NCBI RefSeq assembly: GCF_900167405.1
Contig: NZ_FUWO01000007.1
Location: forward strand, 1 to 64,000
From: Globicatella sulfidifaciens DSM 15739
GTDB taxonomy: Bacteria > Bacillota > Bacilli > Lactobacillales > Aerococcaceae
Length of the DNA stretch: 64,000 nt
Direction: 5' to 3'
The notes beneath the pieces were generated by a model. The model was not told the origin of the DNA, searched no databases, and was given only the letters and a program-made list of their open reading frames with translations. The number at the start of each line of letters is the position of its first letter. Position 1 is the stretch's first letter. This document shows positions 28,371 through 40,936 of this stretch, piece by piece. The position numbers were made by a program, and so were the translations under genes.

Positions 28371-28418
28371 ATTGATACCGCTAACAAACATTATAATCTC
28401 ACTGTTACCGGTATCATT
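28371..28418. promoter_or_regulatory. large inverted repeat upstream of the amylopullulanase gene
   Basis: ATTGATACCGCTAACA (28371-28386) is inversely repeated as TGTTACCGGTATCATT (28403-28418), with a TATAAT inside the loop. It could be an operator or a cruciform around a promoter. Confidence 0.45.
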
Positions 28419-28462
28419 TTGAGATTTTAGCTAGCAAATAAAATTTTAAATTGATATTATTT

Positions 28463-28477
28463 AAGTAAACGATTACA
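28463..28477 (+). promoter_or_regulatory. cre-like box before the amylopullulanase gene
   Basis: AAGTAAACGATTACA fits the CcpA cre consensus WTGNAANCGNWNNCW with one mismatch and lies 31 bp before the ATG. Confidence 0.5.
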
Positions 28478-28508
28478 TCTCATGAGAGGTAAATGGAGGT
28501 ATTAAGAA

Positions 28509-31500
28509 ATGACCGGTAAGAATAACCTTGAGGTAAGACGGGCGAAGTTATCGCAGAAAGTCGAAAAATTTGGAATTCGTCGTTTTAAAGTTGGGACTGC
28601 TTCGGTATTAATTGGTGCAGGCTTATTTTTTAATGCGAATTTTGTTTCTGCTCAGACAGTGACGGATGGCACATTGAGTGATTCAGCTGATAGCGCCTTA
28701 GTAGCGGATGCTAATGCCACAGAAGCTGAAGTGCCACTAGTGGATACAGCTGTATCATCAGAAGTTAATGCGGATGCTATAGAGGAAACACCAGTAGTAG
28801 CGGAATCGAATACTGAGACAGTTGAAGAAGAAGCAGAAACAGAGTTAGCAGAGACATCAGATACAGAGGTTTCAGAGATACCAGAAACAGAGCTAGCAGA
28901 GACCACAGAAGCAGAAATTGCTGAAAGTGTCGAAGAGTCTACTCAATTACTTGAAACAACTATAGTAGATACAAACACTGCCGTTGAGGATGAGCCGATC
29001 AATGATGCAACGACAGTCAATGAACCTGTTACTTTATTAGCAGAATCAGTTGAAACATCCATTTCAGAAGAAGTGACGGAAGATTCAACACCAGTAACAT
29101 CTAATTCAGATGAAGCAGTCAATACGATCGCTAGCAATGAAAAGCTAAGTGTAGCAGCTGCAATCAACAACATTGCAACGGATGTTGAACCAATTGAAGA
29201 AGGCATGATACGCCTACACTTTGAAAATTTACCTGAAGATAAAATAGGTACTTTAGGTATTTGGTATTGGGGTGGTGTAGAAAACGAATCTGAAGGTTGG
29301 CCGAAGGGTGCAACGCTCTTTGATCCTAATAAAAAAGATGAATACGGCTATTATATCGATATTGCTCAATCTGCTAATCCGGCAGACATTGGTTTCTTAT
29401 TATTAGATACGGCCGGTACTGATGATGAAACGATTAAAATTACGCCAACAGATCAAACGGTTAAATTATTAACCGGTGAAATGAATGAAGCTTGGATTGA
29501 TGCTGACTTCCAAACAAATAGCTATCAACCACTTAAAGACGAAAATGTTCTTAGAATTAATTATCTTCGTTCAGATAATAATTATGAAAATTTAGGTGTT
29601 TGGTCTTGGTTTGATGTAGAAAACGAACCACAAAATTGGCCAACAGAAGCTTTAATGTTTGAACAAGAAGGTCAATATGGTCGCTACGTTGATTTACCTT
29701 TATCGAAAGGCCTTGAGTCTAGCATTGGATTTTTAATCGTCAATACAGCGGATGGATCAAAACCTTTAACCGATTTAGCTTTTTCTGATCGTAAAACACA
29801 TAGTCAAATATTCTTACGTGATAATGATCAAACCGTTTATACCAATCCATACTTTGTTGCTGAAAATAAAGTAGACCCAAGTACAGCGACGCCTGGAGTC
29901 CATAATGTTACAGTAGAAGCAAGTGTTAATAAGGAAGTGGAATCCAATCATTTTGCATTATTAGATGTGACCATTACCAATCCTGATAATGCTGAGATTA
30001 AGCAAATTATTGCGGATACTTCTGCGTTGGGGACAAGTGCTGAAGTTAAAATTTCTCCTGAATTAAATCGTGTGACGATTACTGCAACACATGATACAAA
30101 ACCAGGTGAATATCAAATACCGATTCGTGTCTATGATGCCGATAATGGTTACTATGAAACAACAGCCTCAGTAGTCGTTAAAGAGCATGAAAAAGCTGAA
30201 GGTGAATTAGATTGGGACGAACAAGTCATCTACTTTATGTTGACTGACCGCTTCTTTGATGGTGATTCAACTAATAATAATCCCTATAATCTACCTTATG
30301 AATCAGCAAAAAATCAAGGCGGAGTCTATCGAGGCGGTGATTTTAAGGGAGTCACAGCTAAATTAGATTACTTGAAAGAATTAGGAGTTACATCAATTTG
30401 GGTAACGCCAATTGTTGAAAACATTAAGTATAATGTAGGCGGTACTGAGAATGTTGATGAGTTTTATGCTTATCATGGTTATTGGGCAAGTGATTTTGAA
30501 GAATTAAACCCACATTTAGGAAGTTTAGCAGATTTTCATGAATTGATTGATGAAGCAGCTGCTAGAGGCATTAACATCTTAGTCGATGTGGTGTTAAATC
30601 ATCCTGGATATGGATTAAATGAAGGAGAGTCTTTACCAGTAGAAGGATTCCCGACAGCTGAAGATCAAGAGCGCTTTGCTGATTTAATCCGTCAAGAAGA
30701 GGGAATGGATCCAGATACTCAACGTAGCTTAAGTGGCCTTCCTGATTTCGAAACGGAACGACATGAAGTAAGAGAACAATTGGTCGCTTGGCAATCACAA
30801 TGGTTAGAAAAAGCTACTACAAGTAAAGGTAATAGTATTTATGGTTTCCGAGTTGATACTGTGAAAAATGTGGATAATACAACTTGGCAACATTTCAAGA
30901 ATGTATTAACAGAATTAGATTCAGATTTCCACTTAATTGGCGAATCATGGGGTGCAAATTATACCAATGATAATGACGATTTAGGTGAAGGAAAAATGGA
31001 TAGTTTGTTAGACTTCGGTTTTAAAGAAATTGCTAAACAATTAGTCAATGGCGATTTAACCGGAGCTCAACAAGAATTAATTAATCGTAATGGGTTTATT
31101 ACCAATGCGGAGTCTCTTGCACAATTTTTAAGTAGCCATGATGAAGATGGTTTTACCTATTCGTTAGATGGTGATTTAAATAAACAAAAGATTGCTGCTA
31201 CTATTCAATTAACTGCTAAAGGGTTACCTGTTATTTATTACGGGGAAGAACTTGGTTTAAGTGGTAAAAATAATTGGCCTTATTATGACAATCGTTATCA
31301 ATTCGATTGGGATAAGGTTGAAGGCAATGATATGCATGAGCATTATACGAAACTATTAGACTTTAGAAATGAACATTCTGAATTAATGGCGCGAGGAGAT
31401 CGTACAACTTTAGCCGGAAATAATTCTGAAAAATGGTTAATTGCTAAACGGTCTTATAATGATCAAAATGCCTATATTGCAACTAACTTAAACGAAACAG

Positions 31501-34500
31501 CAACACCTTTAACCATTGAAGTGTCAGGAGAAGACACTGTCTTATTTGATCACTATTCAGGCAACTCTTATAATGCAACACTATCTGAAACAGGTCAGTA
31601 TGTCGTTAATATTGAAGCCCCAGCGATTAACGATGGCGGAACCTTACTCTTAACGGTGACGAATGGTGACATTATTAATGCCAAATTAGCCTCAGAAGAA
31701 GAGCCACCAGTTGAAGAAGGCATGCTACGAATTCACTTTAAGGAATTACCAGATCAAGCACATGATACCTTAGGTTTATGGACTTGGGGTGATGTTGCGA
31801 CGCCATCTGAACAATTAGGATCATGGCCGACCGGAGCAACTAACTTTGGCGAAGCAAGACAAGATGATTATGGCTACTATCTTGATGTTCGCAAATCAAG
31901 TTTAGAGGCTAAAAAGATCAATTACTTAATTAATAATAATAAAGGGGATAACATTACCGGTGATCAAAGCATTGATATTATTTCACCTGCGATGGATGAA
32001 GTGTGGATTGATGCTGATTGGGGTGTGAATTATTATAAACCGATTGAAACACCAAATACGGTACGTATTAATTACTATCGTACGGATGGTAACTACGATA
32101 ATTTAGGTCTTTGGACATGGGGATCTTCTGAAAATCCAGGAGAAAACTGGCCAGATGGTATTGACCTTGACCGTGAAGGTGAATATGGCTATTATGCCGA
32201 TGTCAAATTAAGTGATTTAGCTGAATTAGGATTTTTAATTGTTGATGAATCAACCGGAGAGAAAGTCCAAGAACAAGATTTTATCTTTAAAGATTTAGAA
32301 AATCACAGCCAACTATTCATCCGTGATAATGACCCAAAAATTTATACCAACCCATACTATGTTAGCCAAATTCAACTGAATAGTGCGGAACAATTATCAG
32401 AAAATACGATTGAACTTCAATTTTCAAGTACTGAAGGTTTAACTAATGAAGAGTTATTAAATGGCTTAACCGTCACGAGTTCAACGCAACAATCCGTTAC
32501 CCTTGACTCTGTTGCTATCCAAGAGGGTGGCACTACTGTCTTATTAACAGGTGATTTCGCTATTGCCGATGCACCATTTGGTATTACCTTTGAGGATATT
32601 ACAGTTAATACACGGACAGGATGGCGTTTAACTGACGAAGTATATGGTTATGATGGCGATTTAGGAATGAAATTAAATGAAACAGGCACTATCGCAGAAA
32701 TGAATCTTTGGTCACCAAGCGCCCAAGAAGTGAATGTGGTTGTTTATGATAAAGATGATAATAATGCTGTTGTTGGACGAGTTGCGATGACCGCTTCAGA
32801 TAAAGGCGTTTGGAATGTTAAGTTAGACGCAGGTAAAGATTTAGGGTTAGAAACCTTGACAAATTATCTCTATCATTATGAAATTATTCGTGATGGTAAA
32901 AAATATTTAGTATTAGATCCATATGCAAAATCAATGGGAGCATGGGATAATACTAATCCAATGCCAGTACCAGAAGATGTGGTGAGCAAACCAGTTGGAA
33001 AAGCTGCTTTTGTAGCGCCAGATCAACTAGGACCTAAATTAGATTTTGCCAATATTGAAGGCTATAAAAAACGTGAAGATGCGATTATTTATGAAGCACA
33101 TGTTCGTGATTTTACCTCTGATCCTAATATCGCAGATGAATTAACGGCGCAATTTGGAACCTTTGCTGCTTTTGTGGAACGTTTAGATTATTTACAAGAT
33201 TTAGGCGTAACCCATATTCAATTACTACCTGTAATGAATTATTATAATGTCAATGAGTTAATCAATGACGAACGTTTATTAGAGTATGCGTCAAGCAATT
33301 CTAATTATAACTGGGGCTATGATCCACAAAACTATTTTGCATTAACAGGCATGTATTCTGAAGATCCAACTAATCCAAGTAAACGGATTGAAGAGTTTAA
33401 GAATTTAGTGAATGAAATTCATAAAAGAGGGATGGGTGTGATTTTAGACGTTGTTTATAATCATACAGCTCAAGTTCACATCTTTGAAGATTTAGAACCC
33501 AATTATTATCATTTTATGAAAGCTGACGGTACACCTAAAGAATCATTTGGTGGTGGACGTTTAGGAACCACTCATAAGATGGCTAGAAGAGTTTTAGTTG
33601 ATTCTATTAAATATTTAGTTGATGAATATAAAGTGGATGGATTCCGTTTCGATATGATGGGGGATCATGATGCGGCCTCTATAGAAGAAGCTTATAATGC
33701 AGCTAAAGCGTTAAATCCTAATATTTTAATGTTGGGAGAAGGATGGGTCACATATGAAGGGGATGATGGTTTACCAGAACAACCTGCTGACCAAACGTGG
33801 ATGCAATTGACTGATAGCGTTGCTTCATTCTCTGATGAAATTCGTAATGAATTAAAATCTGGTTTTGGTAGTGAAGGACAACCACGCTTCTTAACCAATG
33901 GTGCGCGTAATTTAGAGTTAATCTTTAACAATATTATTGGACGCCCAAGTAACTTTAAAGCGGATGATCCAGGTGACGTGATTCAATATATCGCTGCCCA
34001 TGATAACTTAACCTTGTTTGATGTCATCGCACAGTCGATTAAGAAAGATCCAAAAGATCATTCTGACGAAATATTAAGACGCGTCCGCTTAGGAAATAGT
34101 ATTATTTTAACGTCACAAGGAACACCATTTATCCATTCTGGACAAGAATATGGAAGAACAAAACAATACTTACATCCGGATTATCGTACAACCGTAAGTG
34201 ATGATTTAATTCCGAATAAAGCAACTTACATGGTTGATGCTGATGGTAACCCATTTGAGTATCCATATTTTATTCATGACTCTTATGATTCAAGTGATGC
34301 GATTAACCGTTTCGATTGGGAAAAAGCGACCAATGCTGAAAAATATGCAGAAAATGTGTTAACGCATAACTATACAAGAGGTTTAATTGCAATTAGACGT
34401 TCTACCGATGCTTTCAGTCATGATTTAGCAAGTGAAATTGATGAATATGTATCGTTAATTACGGTTCCTAACACAGATCCCAACGCTAGAGTAGAAGCCA

Positions 34501-35042
34501 ATGATTTAATTATTGGTTATCAAGCTAAGGCATCTAATGGAGATATTTATGCTGTATTCATTAATGCGGATGATAAAGAAAGAACGGTTAATTTTGGCGG
34601 AGTCTTCAAACATTTAGCTGATGCGAAAGTCATTGCGGACGCTAAGCAAGCTGGAACCAGTGTGATTGAAACACCAGAAGGGGTCGTATTAGATAAAGAT
34701 TCTATCACCTTAGATGGTTTAACAACTGCTATCTTGTTGATCAAGAAAGCAGAAGAGATACCAGGTCAAGAAGAAGAAACACCAGGTCAAGAAGGAGAAG
34801 CACCAGGCCAAGAAGAAGAAACACCAGGTCAAGAAGGAGAAGCACCAGGCCAAGAAGAAGAAACACCTTCTAAAGAAAAAGAAACTGATGCTAAAGCCAA
34901 ACCGATTGAAAAAGTGGAATATGCAGCTGTTTTACCAAATACTGGTGAAAAAGTAAACACATCCATTTTCACAGCAGCTGCTTTATCGGTACTAGTCGGA
35001 CTTGGTTTAATTGTCAAAAAAACCGAAGAAGAACAAGAATAG
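28509..35042 (+). CDS. apuA: cell-wall-anchored bifunctional amylopullulanase
   Basis: This giant surface enzyme (2177 residues) degrades starch, glycogen or pullulan. A YSIRK-like signal (FGIRRFKVGTASVLIG, about 23-38) ends near FVSAQ. An acidic Thr/Glu-rich region (50-225) follows, then two CBM41-like modules (about 232-450). The first GH13 domain is alpha-amylase-like (about 570-1050), with triad sites FRVDTVK, GESWG and SSHDEDG. Two more CBM41-like modules (about 1072-1290) and a CBM48-like module (about 1380) follow. The second is a pullulanase domain (about 1500-2060), with YNWGYDP, DGFRFDMMG, LGEGW and AAHDN. It ends with a PGQEEE repeat, LPNTGE near 2143, a membrane segment and a charged tail. 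Layout and size match Streptococcus suis ApuA. A cre-like box suggests catabolite repression. Confidence 0.93.
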   Translation: MTGKNNLEVRRAKLSQKVEKFGIRRFKVGTASVLIGAGLFFNANFVSAQTVTDGTLSDSADSALVADANATEAEVPLVDTAVSSEVNADAIEETPVVAESNTETVEEEAETELAETSDTEVSEIPETELAETTEAEIAESVEESTQLLETTIVDTNTAVEDEPINDATTVNEPVTLLAESVETSISEEVTEDSTPVTSNSDEAVNTIASNEKLSVAAAINNIATDVEPIEEGMIRLHFENLPEDKIGTLGIWYWGGVENESEGWPKGATLFDPNKKDEYGYYIDIAQSANPADIGFLLLDTAGTDDETIKITPTDQTVKLLTGEMNEAWIDADFQTNSYQPLKDENVLRINYLRSDNNYENLGVWSWFDVENEPQNWPTEALMFEQEGQYGRYVDLPLSKGLESSIGFLIVNTADGSKPLTDLAFSDRKTHSQIFLRDNDQTVYTNPYFVAENKVDPSTATPGVHNVTVEASVNKEVESNHFALLDVTITNPDNAEIKQIIADTSALGTSAEVKISPELNRVTITATHDTKPGEYQIPIRVYDADNGYYETTASVVVKEHEKAEGELDWDEQVIYFMLTDRFFDGDSTNNNPYNLPYESAKNQGGVYRGGDFKGVTAKLDYLKELGVTSIWVTPIVENIKYNVGGTENVDEFYAYHGYWASDFEELNPHLGSLADFHELIDEAAARGINILVDVVLNHPGYGLNEGESLPVEGFPTAEDQERFADLIRQEEGMDPDTQRSLSGLPDFETERHEVREQLVAWQSQWLEKATTSKGNSIYGFRVDTVKNVDNTTWQHFKNVLTELDSDFHLIGESWGANYTNDNDDLGEGKMDSLLDFGFKEIAKQLVNGDLTGAQQELINRNGFITNAESLAQFLSSHDEDGFTYSLDGDLNKQKIAATIQLTAKGLPVIYYGEELGLSGKNNWPYYDNRYQFDWDKVEGNDMHEHYTKLLDFRNEHSELMARGDRTTLAGNNSEKWLIAKRSYNDQNAYIATNLNETATPLTIEVSGEDTVLFDHYSGNSYNATLSETGQYVVNIEAPAINDGGTLLLTVTNGDIINAKLASEEEPPVEEGMLRIHFKELPDQAHDTLGLWTWGDVATPSEQLGSWPTGATNFGEARQDDYGYYLDVRKSSLEAKKINYLINNNKGDNITGDQSIDIISPAMDEVWIDADWGVNYYKPIETPNTVRINYYRTDGNYDNLGLWTWGSSENPGENWPDGIDLDREGEYGYYADVKLSDLAELGFLIVDESTGEKVQEQDFIFKDLENHSQLFIRDNDPKIYTNPYYVSQIQLNSAEQLSENTIELQFSSTEGLTNEELLNGLTVTSSTQQSVTLDSVAIQEGGTTVLLTGDFAIADAPFGITFEDITVNTRTGWRLTDEVYGYDGDLGMKLNETGTIAEMNLWSPSAQEVNVVVYDKDDNNAVVGRVAMTASDKGVWNVKLDAGKDLGLETLTNYLYHYEIIRDGKKYLVLDPYAKSMGAWDNTNPMPVPEDVVSKPVGKAAFVAPDQLGPKLDFANIEGYKKREDAIIYEAHVRDFTSDPNIADELTAQFGTFAAFVERLDYLQDLGVTHIQLLPVMNYYNVNELINDERLLEYASSNSNYNWGYDPQNYFALTGMYSEDPTNPSKRIEEFKNLVNEIHKRGMGVILDVVYNHTAQVHIFEDLEPNYYHFMKADGTPKESFGGGRLGTTHKMARRVLVDSIKYLVDEYKVDGFRFDMMGDHDAASIEEAYNAAKALNPNILMLGEGWVTYEGDDGLPEQPADQTWMQLTDSVASFSDEIRNELKSGFGSEGQPRFLTNGARNLELIFNNIIGRPSNFKADDPGDVIQYIAAHDNLTLFDVIAQSIKKDPKDHSDEILRRVRLGNSIILTSQGTPFIHSGQEYGRTKQYLHPDYRTTVSDDLIPNKATYMVDADGNPFEYPYFIHDSYDSSDAINRFDWEKATNAEKYAENVLTHNYTRGLIAIRRSTDAFSHDLASEIDEYVSLITVPNTDPNARVEANDLIIGYQAKASNGDIYAVFINADDKERTVNFGGVFKHLADAKVIADAKQAGTSVIETPEGVVLDKDSITLDGLTTAILLIKKAEEIPGQEEETPGQEGEAPGQEEETPGQEGEAPGQEEETPSKEKETDAKAKPIEKVEYAAVLPNTGEKVNTSIFTAAALSVLVGLGLIVKKTEEEQE
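34758..34868 (+). repeat. in-frame tandem repeat in the wall-spanning tail
   Basis: A 42-nt unit encoding PGQEEETPGQEGEA occurs about 2.6 times, nearly identical in DNA. Copy number may vary between strains and changes only spacer length before the sortase signal. Confidence 0.85.
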
Positions 35043-35144
35043 GTAACGAAATGAGCTAGTCGTAAGCGCAGGAATAGGATTGCGAATGCTATGTTTATAG
35101 TCACTGAATAAATGAATAAAAATAAAATTAACTATTAATCGCAA

Positions 35145-35216
35145 CGCAACTAGTAGGAAGTGAGCACTCGAAGGGAAAATCATATGATTTTCTTCTTCTA
35201 GTTCACTTCTTTTTTG
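35145..35216. repeat. intergenic repeat family core, acting as terminator
   Basis: GAAGTGAGC..GAAAATCATATGATTTTC..GTTCACTTC forms a long hairpin. It is followed by TTTTTTG, so here the repeat clearly has terminator shape after apuA. Confidence 0.75.
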
Positions 35217-36697
<1,481 letters not shown>

Positions 36698-36698
<1 letters not shown>

Positions 36699-37675
36699 TG
36701 GCTCAATTAACAATGATCCAAGCAATTAATCAAGCATTAGCGACAGAATTGCGTAACGATGACCGTACATTAATTTTCGGTGAAGACGTTGGTAAAAACG
36801 GTGGGGTTTTCCGTGCCACTGAAGGTTTACAAGATGAATTCGGTGAGGACCGCGTATTCAACACTCCTTTAGCAGAATCAGGAATTGGTGGTTTAGCGGT
36901 TGGGTTAGCTTTAACTGGTTTCCGTCCAATCCCAGAAATCCAATTCTTTGGATTCATATTTGAAGTTATGGACTCTGTTGTGGGTCAAGCAGCACGTACA
37001 CGTTACCGTTTAGGTAATTCTCGTCAAATGCCAATCACTTTCCGTGCACCATTCGGTGGTGGTGTTCATACACCAGAAATGCACGCTGATAACTTAGAAG
37101 GATTATTAGCACAATCACCAGGGATTAAAGTGGTAATTCCTTCAAATCCATATGATGCAAAAGGTTTATTAATCTCTGCAATTCGTGATAATGACCCTGT
37201 GTTCTTCTTAGAACATATGAAATTATATCGTTCATTCCGTGAAGAAGTGCCTGAAAAAGAATATACCATTCCTTTAGGAAAAGCGAATATTGTTAAAGAA
37301 GGTAATGATGTTTCTGTCATTACTTACGGAGCAATGGTTCGTGAAGCAATCAAAGCTGCTGAAAACTTAGAAAAAGACGGAATTTCAGTTGAAGTTATGG
37401 ACTTGCGTACGGTATCTCCATTAGACTTAGAAGCAATTTTAGCAACTGTACAAAAAACTAACCGCGTTGTTGTGGTTCAAGAAGCTCAACGTCAAGCGGG
37501 TGTTGGTGCACGTGTTATTGCTGAAATTTCTGAACGTGCTATCTTAGACTTAGAAGCACCAATCGGATTTGTTGCAGCACCAGATACAATCTTCCCATTT
37601 GGTCAAGCTGAAAAAGATTGGTTACCAAATGCAACAGATATCGAAGAACAAGTACGTAAAACTTACGAATTCTAA
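36698..37675 (+). CDS. pdhB: pyruvate dehydrogenase E1 component beta subunit
   Basis: E1 beta completes the ThDP site in the heterotetramer. It has 325 residues. It includes [17 protein letters not shown] (about 28-44), the [14 protein letters not shown] loop (about 115-128) and a C-terminal transketolase domain with [15 protein letters not shown]. Its ATG overlaps the pdhA stop codon, which couples their translation in equal amounts. A hairpin without a T run separates it from pdhC. Confidence 0.96.
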
Positions 37676-37697
37676 TTGACATTATGCGAATCGATTG

Positions 37698-37729
37698 ACC
37701 AGAGGTAAACCTGTTTTACCTCTTTGGTT
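37698..37729 (+). promoter_or_regulatory. intercistronic hairpin between pdhB and pdhC
   Basis: ACCAGAGGTAAA pairs with TTTACCTCTTTGGT around a short loop. No T run follows, so mRNA stabilisation or processing is likelier than termination. Confidence 0.55.
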
Positions 37730-37764
37730 AGTCTTAATATGAAAATTAAAAGGAGACAAAAATC

Positions 37765-39384
37765 ATGGCATTTTTATTCAAATTACCTGAACTTGGCGAA
37801 GGTATTGTCGAAGGTGAAGTAGCATCTTGGCCAGTAAAAGAAGGCGACGAGATTAAAGAAGATGACGTTTTAGTTGAAATCCAAAACGACAAATCAGTTG
37901 AGTCTATTCCTTCTCCAGTATCTGGAAAAATCTTGAAAATTCATGTTCCTGAAGGAACAGTAGCAGTTGTAGGGGATGTATTAGTTGAAATCGATGCACC
38001 TGGTCACGAAGATGAAGCACCAGCAACTTCCCCAGCAGCACCAGCAGCGGCTGAAGTAACAGTGGCAGATTCGCAAGCACCAGCAGCGGGCACTTTCCAA
38101 TTCAAATTACCTGAATTAGGAGAAGGAATTGTCGAAGGTGAAGTAGCATCTTGGCCAGTAAAAGAAGGCGACCATATCAATGAAGACGATGTTTTAGTTG
38201 AAATCCAAAACGATAAGTCTGTTGAATCAATCCCATCTCCAGTATCGGGTACCATTACTAAGATTGTGGTTCCTGAAGGAACTGTAGCCGTAGTAGGTGA
38301 TGTACTAGTTGAAATTGCAGCTGAAGGACATGTCCCAGAATCAACACTAGCAACACCAGCAGCAACTCAAGCGGCTGCATCAGCACCAGCTTCAACAACT
38401 GCAAGTGCTCCAGTTGCAGCAGCAGATCCTAATCGTCGTGTATTAGCAATGCCTTCTGTTCGTAAATTAGCACGTGACAAAGGAATTGACATCTCATTAG
38501 TACCTGGTACAGGTGCCAATGGTCGTGTAACAAAAGCAGACGTTGAAAACTTTGATGGTTCAGCAGCAGTAGCTACACCAACAGCTCAAGTTGCTTCTAC
38601 ACCATCAACACCGGCTCAAAGTTCTGCCGCTCCTGCACAACAAGCAGCACCAGCGAAACCTTATACATCTAATTTATCAGATTTAGAAACTCGTGAACCA
38701 ATGACACCAATGCGTAAAGCAATTGCTAAAGCAATGGTAACGTCTAAACATACTGCGCCACATGTTACTCACTTTGATGAAGTGGAAGTATCTGCATTAT
38801 GGGATCACCGTAAGAAATTTAAAGCAGTGGCAGCTGAACGCGATACTAAATTAACATTCTTACCTTATGCTGTTAAAGCATTAGTGGCTGTTGTTAAGAA
38901 ATATCCAGCTTTAAATGCTTCGATTGATGACGCAACGAATGAAGTTGTATACAAAAACTACTATAATATCGGTATTGCAACCGATACGGATCGTGGTCTA
39001 TACGTGCCAGTTATTAAAGACGCTAATACTAAGTCAATGTTTGATATTGCAGATTCTATTACTGATTTAGCTGGAAAAGCTCATGAAGGTAAATTAACTG
39101 CCGGTGAAATGAACGGTGGCTCAATCACTATTTCTAACTTAGGTTCAGCAGGTGGTAAATGGTTTACACCAATTATCAACTATCCTGAAGTAGCTATTTT
39201 AGGATTTGGTGGTATCGTTCAAGAACCAATCGTTAATGCTGAAGGTGAATTAGCTGTCGGCCGTATGTTAAAATTATCATTAAGCTACGACCACCGTATT
39301 ATCGATGGTGCAACTGCTCAAAAAGCAATGAACGAGTTCAAACGCTTAATTGCTAACCCAGAATTATTATTAATGGAAGGTTAA
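37765..39384 (+). CDS. pdhC: dihydrolipoamide acetyltransferase (E2)
   Basis: E2 forms the core of the complex and transfers acetyl groups to CoA. The 539 residues hold two lipoyl domains (about 1-80 and 110-190), each with the lipoylated lysine in [11 protein letters not shown]. Ala/Pro-rich linkers and the peripheral-subunit-binding domain ([20 protein letters not shown], about 225-244) follow. The catalytic domain (about 310-539) ends in [14 protein letters not shown], which carries the active-site His and Asp. The two lipoyl domains are nearly identical over long DNA stretches. AAAAGGAG precedes the ATG. Confidence 0.96.
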   Translation: MAFLFKLPELGEGIVEGEVASWPVKEGDEIKEDDVLVEIQNDKSVESIPSPVSGKILKIHVPEGTVAVVGDVLVEIDAPGHEDEAPATSPAAPAAAEVTVADSQAPAAGTFQFKLPELGEGIVEGEVASWPVKEGDHINEDDVLVEIQNDKSVESIPSPVSGTITKIVVPEGTVAVVGDVLVEIAAEGHVPESTLATPAATQAAASAPASTTASAPVAAADPNRRVLAMPSVRKLARDKGIDISLVPGTGANGRVTKADVENFDGSAAVATPTAQVASTPSTPAQSSAAPAQQAAPAKPYTSNLSDLETREPMTPMRKAIAKAMVTSKHTAPHVTHFDEVEVSALWDHRKKFKAVAAERDTKLTFLPYAVKALVAVVKKYPALNASIDDATNEVVYKNYYNIGIATDTDRGLYVPVIKDANTKSMFDIADSITDLAGKAHEGKLTAGEMNGGSITISNLGSAGGKWFTPIINYPEVAILGFGGIVQEPIVNAEGELAVGRMLKLSLSYDHRIIDGATAQKAMNEFKRLIANPELLLMEG

Positions 39385-39394
39385 GGTGTAAATT

Positions 39395-40801
39395 ATGGTA
39401 GTTGGAGATTTCGAAATTGAATTAGAAACAGTCGTAATTGGATCTGGCCCTGGTGGATATGTTGCTGCCATTCGTGCTTCTCAATTAGGACAAAAAGTAG
39501 CCATCATTGAAAAAGATTACATTGGTGGTACTTGTTTAAACGTAGGATGTATTCCTTCAAAAGCATTAATCAATGCAGGACACACTTATCATAACGCATT
39601 ACACGGAGATTTCTTCGGAGTAATGACGAAAGATATTACAGTGGACTTCAAACGTACTCAAGAATGGAAAGACAAAGAAGTTGTTGGTAAATTAACCGGC
39701 GGCGTTCGTATGTTATTAAAGAAAAATAAAGTTGAAATCATTGAAGGGGAAGCATTCTTCGTTGATGACCATACTTTACGTGTTATCAAAGGTGATTCAG
39801 CACAAACTTATTCATTCAAAAATGCGATTGTTGCAACAGGTAGCCGCCCAATCGAAATCAAAGGATTTAAATTCAGTGAACGTGTGATTGATTCAACAGG
39901 TGCGTTAGCATTAACTGAAATTCCTAAAGAAATGGTGGTTATCGGTGGTGGATACATCGGTTCTGAATTAGCAGGTGCCTTCGCAAACTTTGGTACGAAA
40001 ATTACTATTTTAGAAGGATCAAACCAAATTATTCCGACATTTGAAAAAGACATGGTTCAATTAGTTGAATCAGAGTTCAAGAAAAAAGGTGTTGACGTTA
40101 TTACCAACGCAATGGCTTTAAACTCTGAAGTTAATGGCGATCGTGTAACGGTTACTTATGAAGTGGGCGGTAAACAACATAAAGTGGAAGCTGACTACTG
40201 TTTAGTAACTGTAGGACGTCGTCCAAACACTGATAACTGTGGTTTAGAAGTTGCTGGTGTTGTGATTGGTGAACGTGGTTTAATTAACGTTGATAAACAA
40301 GGACGTACCAATAAAGATAATATCTTTGCAATTGGGGACGCTGTTCCTGGTGCGGCTTTAGCGCATAAAGCTTCTTACGAAGCAAAAGTAGCGGCGGAAG
40401 CTATTAGTGGACAACCAAGTGCCGTTGATTACGTTGCTATGCCAGCAGTATGTTTCACTGATCCTGAATTAGCTTCAGTGGGTTATACAGTGGAACAAGC
40501 TAAAGAAGCTGGTTTAGATGTGAAAGCTTCTAAATTCCCATTAGCAGGTAATGGACGTGCGTTATCATTAAACGCAACTAGCGGATTTGTTCGTTTAGTA
40601 ACAACTAAAGAAGATAATGTTTTAGTTGGCGCACAAGTAGCAGGGGCTAACGCTTCTGATTTAATTGCTGAATTAACACTTGCGGTTGAAGGTGGATTAA
40701 ATGCCGAAGATTTAGCATTAACCATTCACTCACATCCATCATTAGCAGAAACTGTTATGGATGCAGCTGAATTAGCTTTAGGTCACCCAATCCATATTTA
40801 A
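39395..40801 (+). CDS. pdhD: dihydrolipoamide dehydrogenase (E3)
   Basis: E3 reoxidises lipoyl groups using FAD and NAD+. It has 468 residues. The FAD motif is [20 protein letters not shown] (about 13-32). The redox disulfide is in [13 protein letters not shown] (about 45-57), the NAD motif in [16 protein letters not shown] (about 180-195), and the active-site histidine in [11 protein letters not shown] (about 445-455). It lies 10 nt after pdhC. A clean terminator ends the operon. Confidence 0.97.
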   Translation: MVVGDFEIELETVVIGSGPGGYVAAIRASQLGQKVAIIEKDYIGGTCLNVGCIPSKALINAGHTYHNALHGDFFGVMTKDITVDFKRTQEWKDKEVVGKLTGGVRMLLKKNKVEIIEGEAFFVDDHTLRVIKGDSAQTYSFKNAIVATGSRPIEIKGFKFSERVIDSTGALALTEIPKEMVVIGGGYIGSELAGAFANFGTKITILEGSNQIIPTFEKDMVQLVESEFKKKGVDVITNAMALNSEVNGDRVTVTYEVGGKQHKVEADYCLVTVGRRPNTDNCGLEVAGVVIGERGLINVDKQGRTNKDNIFAIGDAVPGAALAHKASYEAKVAAEAISGQPSAVDYVAMPAVCFTDPELASVGYTVEQAKEAGLDVKASKFPLAGNGRALSLNATSGFVRLVTTKEDNVLVGAQVAGANASDLIAELTLAVEGGLNAEDLALTIHSHPSLAETVMDAAELALGHPIHI

Positions 40802-40819
40802 TTATTTAAATAAGATTGC

Positions 40820-40847
40820 AAGCCGAGATTTATTCTCGGCTTTTTAT
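40820..40847 (+). terminator. pdh operon terminator
   Basis: AAGCCGAGA pairs with TCTCGGCTT around a 5-nt loop, followed by TTTAT. Confidence 0.9.
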
Positions 40848-40936
40848 ATTGCGAATAACATTTGCGGAATAATATTAAACATATTTGTAAAAAATATCGA
40901 ATAAGCGTTATAATATGAATATTGAGGTGAAAAAAC

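Noticed and set aside
28652-29206. Long open frames on the minus strand opposite the N-terminal part of apuA
   Set aside because: They are rich in Ser, Val and Ala because they mirror the repetitive Glu/Thr/Ala codons of the surface protein, and they lack ribosome-binding sites.
34758-34868. Regular repeats resembling a short CRISPR array
   Set aside because: The units are contiguous, in frame and encode PGQEEETPGQEGEA in the surface protein tail. There are no spacers. No CRISPR array or cas gene was found anywhere in the window.
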